Shown: piece by piece, positions 1 through 13,560 of the stretch
Layout: every line of letters begins with the position of its first letter
Position numbering within the stretch: position 1 is the stretch's first letter
NCBI RefSeq assembly: GCF_041734735.1
Contig: NC_134876.1
Span: forward strand, 19,061,269-19,125,268
DNA: 64,000 nt
Origin: Babylonia areolata
Taxonomy: Eukaryota > Mollusca > Gastropoda > Neogastropoda > Buccinidae
Reading direction: 5' to 3'
The notes under the pieces: generated by a model
What the model was told of the DNA's origin: nothing
What the model saw: the letters and a program-made list of their open reading frames with translations, nothing else
Database searches by the model: none
Translations under genes and position numbers: made by a program

Positions 1-170
1 CTGGTCGGTTCATACTTCATTGTTCGTTCACACCAAGTCGTGCGTGTTAAGTCAGAAGTTCTACTTCTCCATGCCCACTGCCACCTCCAGTCATCTCGCC
101 CTCCTTGCAACGATGCTGAAGGTGATCGATAAAGACTGTTATTGCCCTTTCTGGAAATTATGTGCTCGAA

Positions 171-552
<382 letters not shown>

Positions 553-665
553 ATTGTTTCTTCCTTTCTCAATTTCTGGTCTTAGCGGTCCATTCACTTG
601 TATTAATTAATTAATTATATCCTCCAACAAATATATCTGTTGTATTTCTCCTTCGGCTTCTCCCT

Positions 666-860
666 ATAGATCCCGTTGTTTCAAGACCGTTGGGGCATCA
701 CCGATGACTCGGGACATGGCAACCAGTGCTCTCCATTTCCCTCTCTGTTTTAAACCAATCTTATTCCACAGAAACATCATCAAAGCAGATGAGTTAGAGC
801 ACAACAAGCAATTCAAGCTTTTCCCTCTCAGGCTGATCCTCGTCTCTCGTCTAAAGGGCG
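666..860 (-). mobile_element. Possible LINE ORF2 C-terminal remnant
   Basis: An open minus-strand frame without an early Met ends MMFLWNKIGLKQRGKWRALV, AMSRVIGDAPTVLKQRDL and a stop. The WRALV plus DAPT/RQRD layout resembles LINE tails. The match is weak. Confidence 0.35.
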
Positions 861-1029
861 TCGCTCAGTCTCAGGCCTTATCCATAGTTCTGGGATGTTG
901 TCCTCTTCTCAGTCTGTCTGCTTCAGTCTCCGAGGTTCTCCTCCCTTGCACTGTGCATTGCAGGACTGACTTTATTTGGCGAGCCGGCCCTGCTGGTTGT
1001 GAAAAGTGCCCCATACTACTTCAATGTTC

Positions 1030-1424
1030 TTCTTCTTCTTCTTCTTGTGCGTTCGTGGACTTCAACTCCCACGTTCACTCGTATATACGCGAGTGCGAGT
1101 GGGCTTTTTACGTGTATGACCGTTTTTACCTCGCCATGTAGGCAGCCATACTCCGCTTTCGGGGGTGTGCATGCTGGGTATGTTCTTGTTTCCATAACCC
1201 ACCGAACGCTGACATGGATTACAGGATCTTTACGTGCGTATTTGATCTTATGCTTGCGTATACACACGAAGGGGGTTCAGGCACTGGCAGGTCTGCACAT
1301 ATGTTGACCTGGGAGATCGTAAAAATCTCCACCCTTTACCCACCAGGCGCCGTCACCGTGATTCGAACCCAGAACCCTCAGATCGAAAGTCCAACGCTTT
1401 AACCATTCGGCTATGGCGCCCGTC
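1030..1424 (-). mobile_element. SINE family A, apparently full length
   Basis: On the minus strand the element starts at 1424 with GACGGGCGCCATAGCCGAAT, a tRNA-like head with A box and B box (GGTTCGAATC). A body of about 300 bp follows (CTCCCAGGTCAACATATGTG, GGAGTATGGCTGCC), ending in (GAA)n. Perfect 12-bp target duplications ACTTCAATGTTC flank it at 1018-1029 and 1425-1436. Confidence 0.9.
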
Positions 1425-1514
1425 ACTTCAATGTTCGTTTCTTGTGTGTTTCGCGGTTCGATCCTCATGGGGATCAGACTGAATAATGTGGCACCTTTGT
1501 TGTGAACTTGATTT

Positions 1515-1515
<1 letters not shown>

Positions 1516-1552
<37 letters not shown>

Positions 1553-2165
1553 TTGGAGGGAGGGGAGGACTGGGAGGGGGGGGACTGTTTTTTTTTGTTT
1601 TTTTTTTTTTGTTTCTTTGTTGTTTTTGTTTTTGATTATATTATGTGTGTGAAGGGGGAGTAGAGAGGGCCCTCATATCCAAATAGGTATTACAAGTGCA
1701 CACACGTGAGCGCGAGTGCCAGTATGTCTGCGCCTAAATGAACTCTTTCATGCCAGATAAACGCAAGATTTACTATCCAGTATCTCCGTTATATAATGCA
1801 TGCCGGCGAATGAGGCAGCAAGGAGAGAGAGACAGACAGAGACAGAGAGACAGAGACAGAGAGACAGACAGACAGACAGAAAGACTGACAGACAGCAAGT
1901 TGAGTGATGTATTACGCATGCTGACTCGATTCGATGGCAGGATAACTTAGCTTGCATAACAGATCCAAGCTTCAAAGTGGTGACGGTTTTTCTTTTCTTT
2001 CTTTTTATTTTATTTTATTTTTTACTCTCTCTCTCTCAGTCTTTCTCTATCTCTCATTCTTTATCTCCCTCTATCTCTCTCACTCCTTCTCTCACTCTGT
2101 GTATCTCCCTCAATCACTCACTCATCTCTCTTTCTCTCTCTCTCCTTTTCTTCCCCCCCCCCCCC
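1516..2165. repeat. Pyrimidine/purine simple repeats
   Basis: (CT)17 at 1516-1550, (GACAGA)n at 1820-1895, and a CT-rich stretch with poly-C at 2020-2170. No gene seen in this stretch. Confidence 0.9.
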
Positions 2166-2378
2166 CCCCTTCTTTTCGCTCCTCTAACAATCATGCAGGA
2201 GAACTGGTAGTAGGTGAAGAGCCGTTATTATAAGATCTCCCCTTCCTCTACTTCTGGCCCAGAGAGCAGATGGTAAGCTGATAGGTCACACGCTGCGTGT
2301 GTACCTCGCCACACACCACACCGCTCCACCATCACGTCTGTGACTGACCAACCATCTGTCACTGTGCCCTGGCCTGCT

Positions 2379-2430
2379 GTGTGTGTGTGTGTGTGTGTGT
2401 GTGTGCAACTGATGATGATGATGATGATGA

Positions 2431-2463
<33 letters not shown>

Positions 2464-2508
2464 GAGAGGGAGAGAGTGTGTGTGTGTGAGAGAGAGAGTG
2501 TGTATACA

Positions 2509-2568
<60 letters not shown>

Positions 2569-2690
2569 AACTGATGATGATGATGATGATGTGTGTGTGT
2601 GTGTGTGTGTGAAAGAGAGAGGGAGAGAGAGTGTGTGAGAGAGAGTGTGTGTGTGTATATATAACATGTGTGTGTGTGTAAAGGGGTGCG
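2379..2690. repeat. Compound microsatellite with internal duplication
   Basis: (GT)n, GCAACTGATGATGATG, (GT)n, GAAAGAGAGAGGGAGAGAG, GTGTATACAACATG appear once, then again in the same order from about 2520. A block of about 190 bp was duplicated. Confidence 0.8.
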
Positions 2691-2995
2691 CGCATGAGTG
2701 TGAGAGTGTCTGTGAAGGAGGAAGGGAAGGAAGAGGAGACAGACAGAGACAGAGAGAAACAGGGAGATCTGTACATGTAAATATAGACAGAGAGACAGAG
2801 ACATCGACAAAGGAGACAGGCAAACTGAGTGAAATAAGAGAGCGTCAATATAAGCGCGAACGTATGTTTTCGTGCATGTCTGTGCACACAGAGATACTTT
2901 TTTTTTTCTTTTCTTAAAGACGGCCATCACCCCGTTATACATGTGCAAATCACACAACCACATAAAAATGGGCAGTACTGCATGTCAAACACATC

Positions 2996-3580
2996 GAACA
3001 TTCGGACCTGAGCATGTCGTGCAAAAAGTCGTAACTGTAAACAATGCCGGACTCGGAGCTCTGTTTAAAACCCACTCGTTCTGTGATCAACATTTGAGAG
3101 GGAGGGAGGGAGGAAGGGAGAGAGTGAGAGACAGAGATAGACAGACAGAGACCGTGTGTGTGTGTGCAAATGATTGTATAGATCTAGTATAGATTTGCGC
3201 TGTTTGGTGCGGCTGGTCAGAACTGTGATGTGTAACCTGTCCCTAGACCGGTACCTTCCCCCCTCTCTTCCCCTTCCTCCCTCCTCCGTACATTCGGACC
3301 TGAGCGTGTCGTGCAAAAAGTCGTAACCGTAAACAATGCCGGACTCGGAGCTCAATGTTTAAAACCCACTCGTTCTGTGATCAACATTTGAGAGGGAGGG
3401 AGGGAGGAAGGGAGAGAGTGAGAGACAGAGATAGACAGACAGAGACCGTGTGTGTGTGTGCAAATGATTGTATAGATCTAGTATAGATCTGCGCTGTTTG
3501 GTGCGGCTGGTCAGAACTGTGATGTGTAACCTGTCCCTAGACCGGTACCTTCCCCCCTCTCTTCCCCTCCCTCCATCCCC
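2996..3580. repeat. 292-bp direct tandem duplication
   Basis: TTCGGACCTGAGCATGTCGT at 3001 recurs as TTCGGACCTGAGCGTGTCGT at 3293. The whole unit (AACAATGCCGGACTCGGAGC, purine tract, GATCTAGTATAGAT, CCTAGACCGGTACCTTCCCC) is repeated with few differences. Confidence 0.92.
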
Positions 3581-3628
3581 CCCCACCCCCTCCAACCCTC
3601 CCCTCTTCCCCCATCAATTTATCACTAC

Positions 3629-3630
<2 letters not shown>

Positions 3631-3669
<39 letters not shown>

Positions 3670-4146
3670 TGTGGATGAATTCGGGGAGGTAGGATGCGGG
3701 AGGGGGAGGAATGGAGATGGAGCAAGAGAGAGGGGCAGGAAATCACAACAAACTAACCGACTGAGTGTGACGAAGCAGGAGCAGAAGCATAACAGAACAT
3801 AACAGACTAGGATAATGCCGATATCTGTGGAAGACAAATATTTCACAATCATACAAACACAAAGAGAAATAGACAGACACTGACTGACACTGACAGACAG
3901 ATATATACAGACAGAGAGCTCCGGAAAGGTTGCTCACTCAAATTACCAAGTGCACACATGATAAGACATAACTTGCGTGTTGCTCTTCTGGCACTCCCTT
4001 GCGGCTGTTAAAAAAGATAAAAAAATAATAAATAAAAAAGCAGACAAGCTTCCCCCTTCCCTCCATCCCTTCCCCCCACACCACACTCACACGCACACAC
4101 ACACAAGCACACACGCATACACATGCACACACACACACACACACCA

Positions 4147-4177
<31 letters not shown>

Positions 4178-4180
4178 CCG
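3631..4180. repeat. (GT)n and (CA)n tracts
   Basis: (GT)n at 3631-3668 and interrupted (CA)n at 4083-4177, with purine-rich DNA between. No gene seen. Confidence 0.9.
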
Positions 4181-7100
4181 TCAGTTTGTCCGCCAGCAAA
4201 TATAACATGAACTGCCGTCTACATTGAAACTGTCAGTTTCGCTCACGCCGAATGTGACCCAGCCTTACACAACCATGCAGGTAGTCAGACTGTTTAACCA
4301 GTTGATTGATATTTTTCACCACAGCATACAACACGTACTGACTCCCCCCACCCCCACACCCCACCCAACCCCCACCCCCTCTGTCTGTCTGTCTCTCTCT
4401 CTGCCTCTCTCCCTCTCTCTCAGTTTACCCAAAGCCACGGTGCACAACAAGTCTTTGAAACTGACTCAGGATGCAGTAGCTGTCAGCACATGCGCACTGG
4501 CTGTCGACATGTTCGAGCCCTTTTAGATAATATGTTCTCTTCCTTTTTCTTCTTTCTTTCTTTCTTTCTTTCTATATTTTTTTTTCTTCTTCACCACCTG
4601 GGACCAGTCATCACCTGGCTTCTCTCCAGATACTATTCCCTTCAGTTCCCCTTCACCCTGGCCCCTCTTATCTGGTATTGTTTAGGCCACTGACACTGAG
4701 CCATGGTACGTACGGTGAATGTGGTTTCACTTTCAGTTTCAAGCAGGCGGAAAAGCGTGCAGACTACATAAACACAACACCGCATCTGCTCAGAAAAAAA
4801 GGGGAGGGAGGGGGGAGGGGTTGCAAGAGGTGCCAGGGGGTGGAGAGTGCGGGGGTGGGGGTGGGGGGGTAGCTAGGGGGTGGGGGTGGCAAGGGAGAGC
4901 TGATGGTTTGATCTAAGCACTGCATAGACTCAATGGACTAGTCAGGCCAATATCGAAAAAAAAAGCGCATGTCCCTGAATCCTTCCTTGTCTTACTTTCA
5001 ACACTGACATTACATCCAAGCACCCCATGCGAGCTCCTGACTCGTGTAACATTATTTATAGGCCCATATATGTATTTCCCTGCGCAGAAAGTGTCCCTGA
5101 TCAGACACCTCAGTCAATGTCATTCTCGAAAACGAGACAACGTCACTGAGAGGTAGTGTGATGTTGGCGAGCGGTTCAGTACGTGTCCTGGGTCCACTGC
5201 ACGACGGGTAAAAATCACCAGGTAATAATCATAACGAGTGACCGCACGTGAGAGCTACCCACGAACACCGTGGCTGGAGACGAGGCAGCGTACTGTCGGG
5301 TGATCAAAGCGAATGTCAAATCAGTCACTTGTCCAACTGCTATCACGTGACATCTCGTCCTACCCCCCCCCCCCCCTCCCTTCTTGATCCTTGTACCCAC
5401 CCCCCACCCCCTCCTCGCCCCTCCCCGCCCCCTCCTTTCTTGACCCTCTTCTTGCAACGGACGGTTCTGCTTGCGAGTGGTCACAAATCTTGCATCGTTA
5501 CCCCTGGAACATACTGAGACCCACCGCCGACCACACAAACAGTGAAACACTGCCTGCACTGGCGAAGCAACAATTGTACTACACTTGGCTCACGCATACG
5601 TTGACAGGTTGAGAGATACAGACATACATATATATTGATCCCATGTTTAAAACACGCCGGGGACATACCTGAAAGAGGGGAATTAAAACGTACATGTCAG
5701 TGTCTGACCTATTAGCATGACTGACCTAAATTCTCACCCAAACTGTCATTATAACCAACACTACCACCATGATCAAAAGCAGAAGAATAATCAGAAAGAA
5801 ATGCATCCTGCAAACTAATGCCTGGTCATGAAAAAAAAAAAAAACAAAAAAAAACAGCGACAACTGCGTTCATACCCGCGTTCGTTTTTCCTGGGCACCT
5901 TATGGCGTTCCCTGAGTGTTCATGAACACAACTCGTTTCTAAGATCCATCTCCCCTGGCCTGTGCAGAAACTGACAGATTTGCATGACTAATTCATCAAT
6001 CTCTGAGATCGATACTGACAACTGAAAATGGCTTTGCCCGCGGGGCTTTATTCTGCAGATGACAACCGTTTCAGAGTTTGCTTGCTCAGCAGCCGAGCAT
6101 GGATGTGCAGCCGCATAATAATGTGTTACATCTGCTGGTTTAGCGGCCGAGAATCACGTACCACAAAAAGGCCCGACCAAACAAAAACAAACAAACAAAA
6201 AAATCACTGAATTTGTTTATGTTGACGTTGCTGTTGTGGTTGTTGTTGCTGTTGTTGTTTTCTCTCTCTGACAGCTATACCATTGTTCCTATGACTGGTT
6301 ATTAGCCACATCCTGCTCCTATTGTGTGTAAGTATCATAAGTATGGCATTATTTTTATCAGCAGACCAAAAAAAAAAAAAAAAAGAGAGAGAAATGACAA
6401 AAACCTCTCTCTCTCTCTATCTCAAAAACACACACACATCCTCCCTCCCGCATATTCTAAAATTCTAAATTAGATTAAAAGAAACAACAATAACAAAAAC
6501 AGCAAGCATCTGTCCACAAGAAAATAACTAAAGAGTCTGTCTACAGAACCTGTCCCAGTAATTCACACCAACTATCCGTTCCTTCTCTGGCTGTTTCTTT
6601 TCTTGTTTTGGCAGAGTCAGCAAACTTTTTTATATTTTTTCTGAACTTCCACAATGCTCACTATAGCACAGACCAGCACTTCAGATGGAGAGGAATGTGA
6701 GCCCACAGATCCACACCTCAATCACTTTCTGTCCACCTGTTCTGGCTGGCAATCTCCCCATGCTACTTTCTGGAGAAGCTTTTTACCCCTCTAGGTTCCA
6801 GTTCATCTTTGAGATCAGGCTCATCAACCCCCCCCCCCCCCCCTCTCATGTTTTTTGTTGTTGTTTTTTTCCCATCACACCCATCCATAACATGATATTT
6901 AAAACTGGCAAGCTTTCACTTCAGCAAGAATTTCTTCAGAGACAAAAACTGAAAAGAAAAAAAAAGTGAAAGAATGGTTACTCCACTGGGATCAATCAAT
7001 CAAAATAACTTTGAACTGGCTGACCGACACAATGACTAATCGAGTGACGACAATCAAGATGCTTGAGGTCAAAACTCCGACAAACTGTGTTGAAACAAAC

Positions 7101-8227
7101 ATCACCTGGGCTGCCTGGCTCTGATGCCTGGCCGGACACAATGTGCACCCAGCTATTCTAACACACTTTCTGTGGTTCAGCGGTGCTGACAAGAGTTTGG
7201 CACAGTGGCAGAGAAGACATGACGCACACACCTAACGACCAAGCCACATTCCTAAAGACCAAGCACTGTACCACCAATCCTGTCACCGCACACTACATTT
7301 AATTATTGGACTGTTTCTCAGTCCTACCAGACTGATCAGAACTGCACCTGTCCATTATTGTTTCTTTCTTTGTTTTTGTACCTGTAGATTAGTTTACTGT
7401 CCTTGAATTCTGGAGCAGTACTTTTGGAACAATGCTGAAAATCAATTTTGGAATTATTATAAAACTAAAGATTAACTGGCTACAACCTGATTTCATACCA
7501 CAATGACCCAATCAGTTCTAAACAAGCAATTTAATTCTCAATTTTCAAACAAACACATTATAAAGTCTGAAAGTGTGCTATGTTTTTTGTAAAGTTCCTT
7601 CGATTTAGTTTCACTTGCGGCATGTTTCAGATTCTTCACACACACACACAAACACACACATACACACACACACACACACATGTATACACACACATACACA
7701 AGCATACACACTCACACACACTTCTTGACATAAAATAAAGATAGCAAAACATAACCAAGCATTCAATAAAATCAGTAATCTTACACCTGACATCAAACAG
7801 GTAGTGATTTGGGGGCCATTTCATTTGGTCCACCTTTGTAGAATTCGCAGTGGGGAGAGGAAATACGCTATGACACTACTTCAGAACTTCAGTCTCAGTT
7901 CCAAAGTGTTTTACTAAAACTACAGCGTGCTGACTGATCAGTATTAATCATTATGCAACAGTATGAGTAGACTCTGGCACTAGGGACAGGGACCAGGGCA
8001 AAGGGACAGCAAGACCCATCAGCAACACAAGCCCAAAACTTGGGTTCACCAGCCCTTCAAGGCATGACTCATGAATCTGGTTTCTTTTCATCAAAACCCA
8101 GCTTTGGTCGCTTCAAACATATAATTATGACAATAACACTGCACATGTACTCATCAACTTCAGAGTCCAAGGTATTGTGTATGTTTAGCACAAAAAAACA
8201 AAAAACAAAAAACAAACAAAAAAGATA
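4181..8227. other. Unassigned intergenic DNA
   Basis: Short homopolymers, G-rich runs (4796-4895), C-rich runs (5365-5445, 6830-6842) and a broken (CA)n near 7638-7720. No splice-linked coding potential or recognised family. A short ATG frame at 6028 in CpG-richer DNA is not supported by anything else. Confidence 0.6.
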
Positions 8228-8815
8228 ATAATAAAAAATGATAGTATTTATAATAATTCATATAGCACTGAATCTTGTGCAGAGACAAATCTAAGCGCTT
8301 TCACACCAGTCATTCACACACATTCATAACTCTAAAACTGAAGAAACTGAAGACAAGGAAGAGTAGGGGAGGGAGGCTATCTTGTGAAGAGGTGGGTTTT
8401 AAGGCCAGACTTGAAAGTTCATTCCAAATGCAAGGTCCAGAGACAGAGAAAGAACAGCGTCCAACAGTGGAGTGTTTGATTCTGCGTAAACAGAGTGGAT
8501 CCAAAGCCAATCACAGAGAGCGAGATGGAGTGTAGAGGTGAAGGCAGCCACAAAGATAGGCAGGGTCAAATTTGTGAATACATTTATAACATAGAGTGCT
8601 GATCTTATACTTTATTCTGTGTGAGACAGGGAGCCAATGGAGATGTTGCAAAAGAGGAGTGATGTGCTCAGATCTTTTCTTTCTGAGGACGAGTCGGGCA
8701 CCAGAGTTTTGTATGCGCTGAAGGGACTGAATGGATGAAGCAGGCAAACCAGACAATAGGGAGTTACAGTAGTCAAGGCGAGAGAGAATGAGAGAAACGA
8801 CAAATAATAATAAAC
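8228..8815 (-). mobile_element. LINE 3' end (CR1/L2/Jockey-like reverse transcriptase C-terminus)
   Basis: The minus strand encodes [59 protein letters not shown] and [10 protein letters not shown], the conserved C-terminal block of LINE ORF2. After one in-frame stop near 8511 it continues in the same frame with SVSGPCIWNELSSLALK. A TAATAAT-type tail closes the 3' end. The element is 5' truncated and inactive. Confidence 0.85.
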
Positions 8816-9166
8816 ATAATAAAATAAATAAATAAATAAATAAGCAGATAAATCTATATTTCTAAAAATAAAAGAAAAATAATTCTATTGTTATCAATCA
8901 ACACTTCCTCAGTTCCTGTCACCTAAAACCTGTGACTGTTGTCATAAAGAACTGATCCACAGTTTTCCATCACTGCATAAACTTAGTTAATGTTCCTCGT
9001 GCACTTCAGGATTTATAATATATATAAACTGAAACTTAGTGAAAGGCTCTTTTTCTTTTCTTTTTTGGGGGTGTGAAGGGGGGTGAGTTGGGGTGGGGGA
9101 GTGGAGGAGGGGGGGGGCGAAGACTGCATAAATAACAGTTGAAGAGACAGCAAAAGAAAGTGTTCA

Positions 9167-9197
<31 letters not shown>

Positions 9198-10350
9198 GAG
9201 TGTGTGTGTGTGCGTGTGGTCGCTGAGCATTTGCTTTGTGAGTATGGTCTATTCACTGAATGGGTTTCACTTTCAGCCTTGGGTGTTATGCAGTGGTGTG
9301 CAAGAATGAGTCATTGACTATTGGGTGAATGAACACCACCACACGTCACATCAATTTCCAGTATTCTTTTTCTAATATCTAATGGTCACTTTATTGGTGC
9401 AATTAAATCTCTTTGTCTTTGAGTCCTTATGTGTGTGTGTGTGTGTGTGTGTTTGTGATTGTGTATGCATGTGTGTGTATGTGCCAAAAGACATCATATG
9501 TCATGTGTCTGAATTTGTGTGTCTGTATGTGTGTATATAATTTCCAATCGATTTAATAAAGATGTATCATACTGTATTGTACTGCAACTGTAAGTTTGTA
9601 TATTTGTAGTTGTACATGACACCCACCATATATGCTTGTATGTGCATGAGACAGAAGGAGACAGAGAGAACGGGAGAGGAAAGTAGTGTGTGCAAGCATG
9701 CAGGCAAGTGTGTATTTGTGAAGCTGGACCACTGAATGTGTTTGCGTGTGTATGAGTGTCCATTTTGCTGTTTAATTGTAACTGTCTTATCGATAACCCA
9801 CAGTGTTTATTTAGAGATTTGTTTTTGAAATATATCATCACTGTTGCTTTGATGATAAAAACATCTTTTTGATTACTCTCTTTAATAAATTCCCTTTGTC
9901 AAGAGCCTGCATCTAAGAGATCCCATTTCCATGACAGCTTTTTCAGAAGTAATGTTGATTCAATAAAATATAAATTAAATTGCATTCAGAGGCATGGCTT
10001 CGACTAGCACTGAAGACATGCCTTGAATGCCTCCATGACAAAAAAGGAATACTAAATCAGTAACTAAATGTTTTGGGTTTTTTCATAGATACATAAAAAC
10101 TGAGGATAACAAGTTTAATGTGATGACCTGTTCAGTTTTACTGTCATAACCAGTCACAAAAATCACTCAGCACTGAATTTCCTTGACAAAGGCATGGGGT
10201 GAAAAGAGCAAGGGAAAAAATCTCGAATATCTTACTGATAAATGAAAACGTGCACGCACTCACCCCTCCCCCACCCTCCTCTTCCTAACTGACCACCACC
10301 ACCACTGTCGCCCCCTCCACCTTCCCTCCCTACGCACCACCTCTCCCCAC
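8816..10350. other. Unassigned intergenic DNA
   Basis: AT-rich, with interrupted (GT)n tracts at 9166-9215 and 9431-9451. Nothing coding recognised. Confidence 0.6.
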
Positions 10351-10915
10351 CCTTCCCTCAATGCGTTTTCGGTGGCCTTCTCCGGCACTGCAAAAATACA
10401 TTTGACTGAAATGTCAAGTACACATTCATAACTCCTATCCTCCCAGTAATACGTTTTTCTTTGATCTAGATACATGTTCGATATTAATTATAATAATCAC
10501 TGATGGACTAAATGCTTCACACAATATCGCAGTGAAATAAACTATGTACATTTAATGTCTTAATTTATTACGAGTATATAATGTACGCCCATTAGCCTTC
10601 AATACACTACCACCAGCTCGCTCCCGCACAACGAAGTCAGACTTGACAAACAGCATCGCAGCTTGGCGAAAGACGAAGGAAAAACAGCACAACACGAGAC
10701 AGAAGACAAACAAGGCAGTCTCACCTTCTCGGAGGTTCACATGACTTTCAGAAAAGCGGGTGTCTGTAGCCATGCTGTAATAGGAGAGACGACGAGTTCC
10801 CTTGATTTGCCGCTGTGATTCTCTAATGAACAACAACAAGCTCCATTCTGAACACTCACAACTCAACGTGAAGCACGCACAACCTCAAAACAAACCAAAG
10901 CTGTCGCCATTTTTG
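10351..10915 (-). promoter_or_regulatory. Weak candidate first exon(s) and promoter of an unknown minus-strand gene
   Basis: Minus-strand ATGGCGACAG (about 10911) resembles a YY1 or translation-initiator element. Downstream, ATG at 10773 opens MATDTRFSESHVNLRE, ending at a near-perfect donor GAGAAG|GTGAGA (10725/10724). A phase-matched acceptor CATTTCAG at 10406 leads into 10405-10351 (VKCIFAVPEKATENALREG). I recognise no family and found no further exons to the left, so this may be chance. Confidence 0.25.
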
Positions 10916-11969
10916 ATCAAATTCTGTCACATTAAGGGAAATAATCCGTGTTTGAGTAAGTCCTGTTGGCAGTCAGTCAAAAATGAATGACAGCCCTTAG
11001 ATCTGAGCCGAGGTCACTGAGCACTTCCTTTTATCACACACAGATGGTAGAAGTTAAAAATAGAAATAATAAAGATTTCAAAAAACAAACAAACTAAAAA
11101 CTATAAAATAAAAAAAAGCCCTTTTTTGTCGTGAAAAGAGTTTATCTGTTTGGCCTTGCTACATTTAAACATGCTGTCATTGTGTGTGCTTGTTTTTTTT
11201 GTTTTTTGTTTTTTTGTTTTGTTTTTATTAATGTCCCGTCACACATATCGGTGATTGAAGACATTTTGTTAAAGTATTTATGAATACATCTGAGTATTAT
11301 CGGTTAGAAGGGGTGGGAGATGTGGATGAATGGGGGTTGGGGGAAACTGGGCAAATGAGGGTAAAAATGTGGGTGAAATTTGGAAGAAAAACAAAACAAA
11401 CAAACAAACAAAACACCCTCTAAATACAGTTACAGGAAATTACTTAAAGGACTTCGTAAAAGAAAAGTCGTTAAACTGACAAGCGGAACAACTGATAATG
11501 AATGCAAAAAGTCAAAAACATCAACGTTCTCAGTCACTTGTGTGTGTGTGTGTGGAAGGGGGAGGGGGGGGTGTATGATGTGTATGTGTGTGTGCAAAAG
11601 TTCGCTGAACTGACGTGAATGGATCATGATTTTTGTTCTTATACTATTTCAGTAATTTAGTTGCCTTCTATGAAAGTCCCTTCCGGCTTTCATTTTTTAA
11701 TGATTTACTGTATTTACTCACCTGTTTCTTTTGTTTATTCTTACCTTATTTCACTCAGTCAGACTATGTTTCCGTCTGTTCCATGCGTATGACTACCGCA
11801 TCAATGGGTTATCTGTAGGTCAGGCATTTGTTTTTGCGTTCTAATTTCAAGAGGCTGTAAACTGATTATATTAAGAGACATGTGCACTAGTTCACTTTTA
11901 TAAAACGAGTGACCGTGGTTTGTTTACATCGATCGATCCGTATAAGTGATTCTGTTTGACAGTTACACA

Positions 11970-12006
<37 letters not shown>

Positions 12007-12457
12007 AATGAGGAGCATTCACTATATAGTACGTAGGCCTATATGTCATTGAGAGACACTATGTGAATTTTAACTTGATAATCTGTATATTTGTATCCCA
12101 TAGCTATTTCCATTTTGGAACCATTTAAAACATCTTTCTGTTTTTCATTAATTTTATTTGTTTGTTTTCTTTTTATGTTGAACACGACAGTGCTGCTGCC
12201 AAAAAGAAAACTCCGGATCTCGGAGAGCATCAAAGTATAGATAATATAGTTTGTGTTGTAGCTGTATTGTGAGCACAACTGAAAACTAAGTTGCGGCTTG
12301 AAAGAGCCGACATGGCTCTCTCTCTCTCTCTCTCTCAGCGTTACTGCCGATGCCACACTGTGACACTGACTCCGTGGGTGAGGCGACCCAGTAGTGTTAA
12401 TGTCAGTCACACTCGGTTGATACAAAATTGTTGATGACGCGGCCCAGGTCGCCCGGA
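10916..12457. other. Unassigned intergenic DNA
   Basis: A- and T-rich, with (GT)n at 11971-12001 and (CT)n at 12315-12338. Nothing coding recognised. Confidence 0.6.
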
Positions 12458-12577
12458 AGATCAAATACGCATGTTAAATATTCTGTAACCTATGTCAGTG
12501 TTCGGTGGATTATGGAGACACGAAAATACCCAGCATGCATGAACCACGACAGAGTCATAACGGAAAGAAGAAGAACA
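12458..12577 (+). mobile_element. SINE A body fragment
   Basis: Contains GATCAAATACGCATGTTAAA, GTGTTCGGTGGATTATGGAG and ACCCAGCATGCATGAACC, ending in GAAGAAGAA, in the order of family A. Confidence 0.65.
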
Positions 12578-12713
12578 TGTAGACGTTAAACGAGCTGTCG
12601 TGATGTAAACTATACGGCACTGCAACTGAGCGCACCAGTATAGCACACACTGGCACTGACGCGCTCGGACGCGGCACACAAGTACACACACTGACGCACA
12701 GTATCAGCATCAC

Positions 12714-12842
12714 GGTATCAGTAGCTCAAGGAGGTGTCACTGCGTAGTTCGCCGGTCAAATCCATATACGCTACACCACATCTGCCAAGCAGATGCCTGA
12801 CCAGCAGCGTAACCCAATGCGCTTAGTCCGGCCTTGAGAAAA
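12714..12842 (-). mobile_element. SINE C 3' domain
   Basis: AGGTGTCACTGCGTAGTTCG, CCATATACGCTACACCACAT and GATGCCTGACCAGCAGCGTA are the antisense of the family C 3' domain. Confidence 0.75.
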
Positions 12843-13113
12843 AAACAACAACAAAAATAATATATATATATATTTTTTTAAATTGATGAAATAAATAGAT
12901 AAATAAAAAATAATAAAATAAAATAACAAAAATAAAAAATAAATATATATTTTTAAAATAAAATAAATATAAATAATAGATAAATACATGAAAATACTAC
13001 AACTAATAATAATAATAACATTTATATGGCGCAAAATCTTGGTGAAGTACGTCAACTCTAAGCGCAAAAAAAAAAAGAGAGACAACAATGATGATAAATA
13101 AGCAATTAAATGT

Positions 13114-13119
<6 letters not shown>

Positions 13120-13146
<27 letters not shown>

Positions 13147-13443
13147 CATGCACTGAGTGACACTGACGCCGCGTCGCGGCATCCGCGGTCAGGTCAACTT
13201 GACACTGGCTGAGTAATGAGGCCGCAGCGGGCCCACACTGGCCCAGCGCACGACTGACATATGCCGCGCCGGCGGGCATTGATAGTAGATTTTAAAAGGT
13301 GGCCGTTAACATGATGACTTTGTCAGTGCCGATTTAAACAGCGAATAATTGACATGTTATGACTATCTTTTTTTTCCTTAAATTGTTTGTTATTGTTTTG
13401 TTCAGTTTTATTATAATTATGATAAAATCTCTCTCTCTCTCTC

Positions 13444-13479
<36 letters not shown>

Positions 13480-13525
13480 ACACACACAGACACACACACA
13501 CACCACCGACTGATGATCATACACG

Positions 13526-13560
<35 letters not shown>

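Noticed and set aside
1350-1424. tRNA gene-like sequences (also 15737, 22070, 22358, 29610)
   Set aside because: A and B boxes are present but they are SINE heads followed by repeat bodies; none folds convincingly as a complete functional tRNA by eye.
6028-6210. 60-codon ORF starting AAAATGGCTTTGCC
   Set aside because: Good start context but no donor, no homology, and repeated internal words suggest a dispersed repeat.
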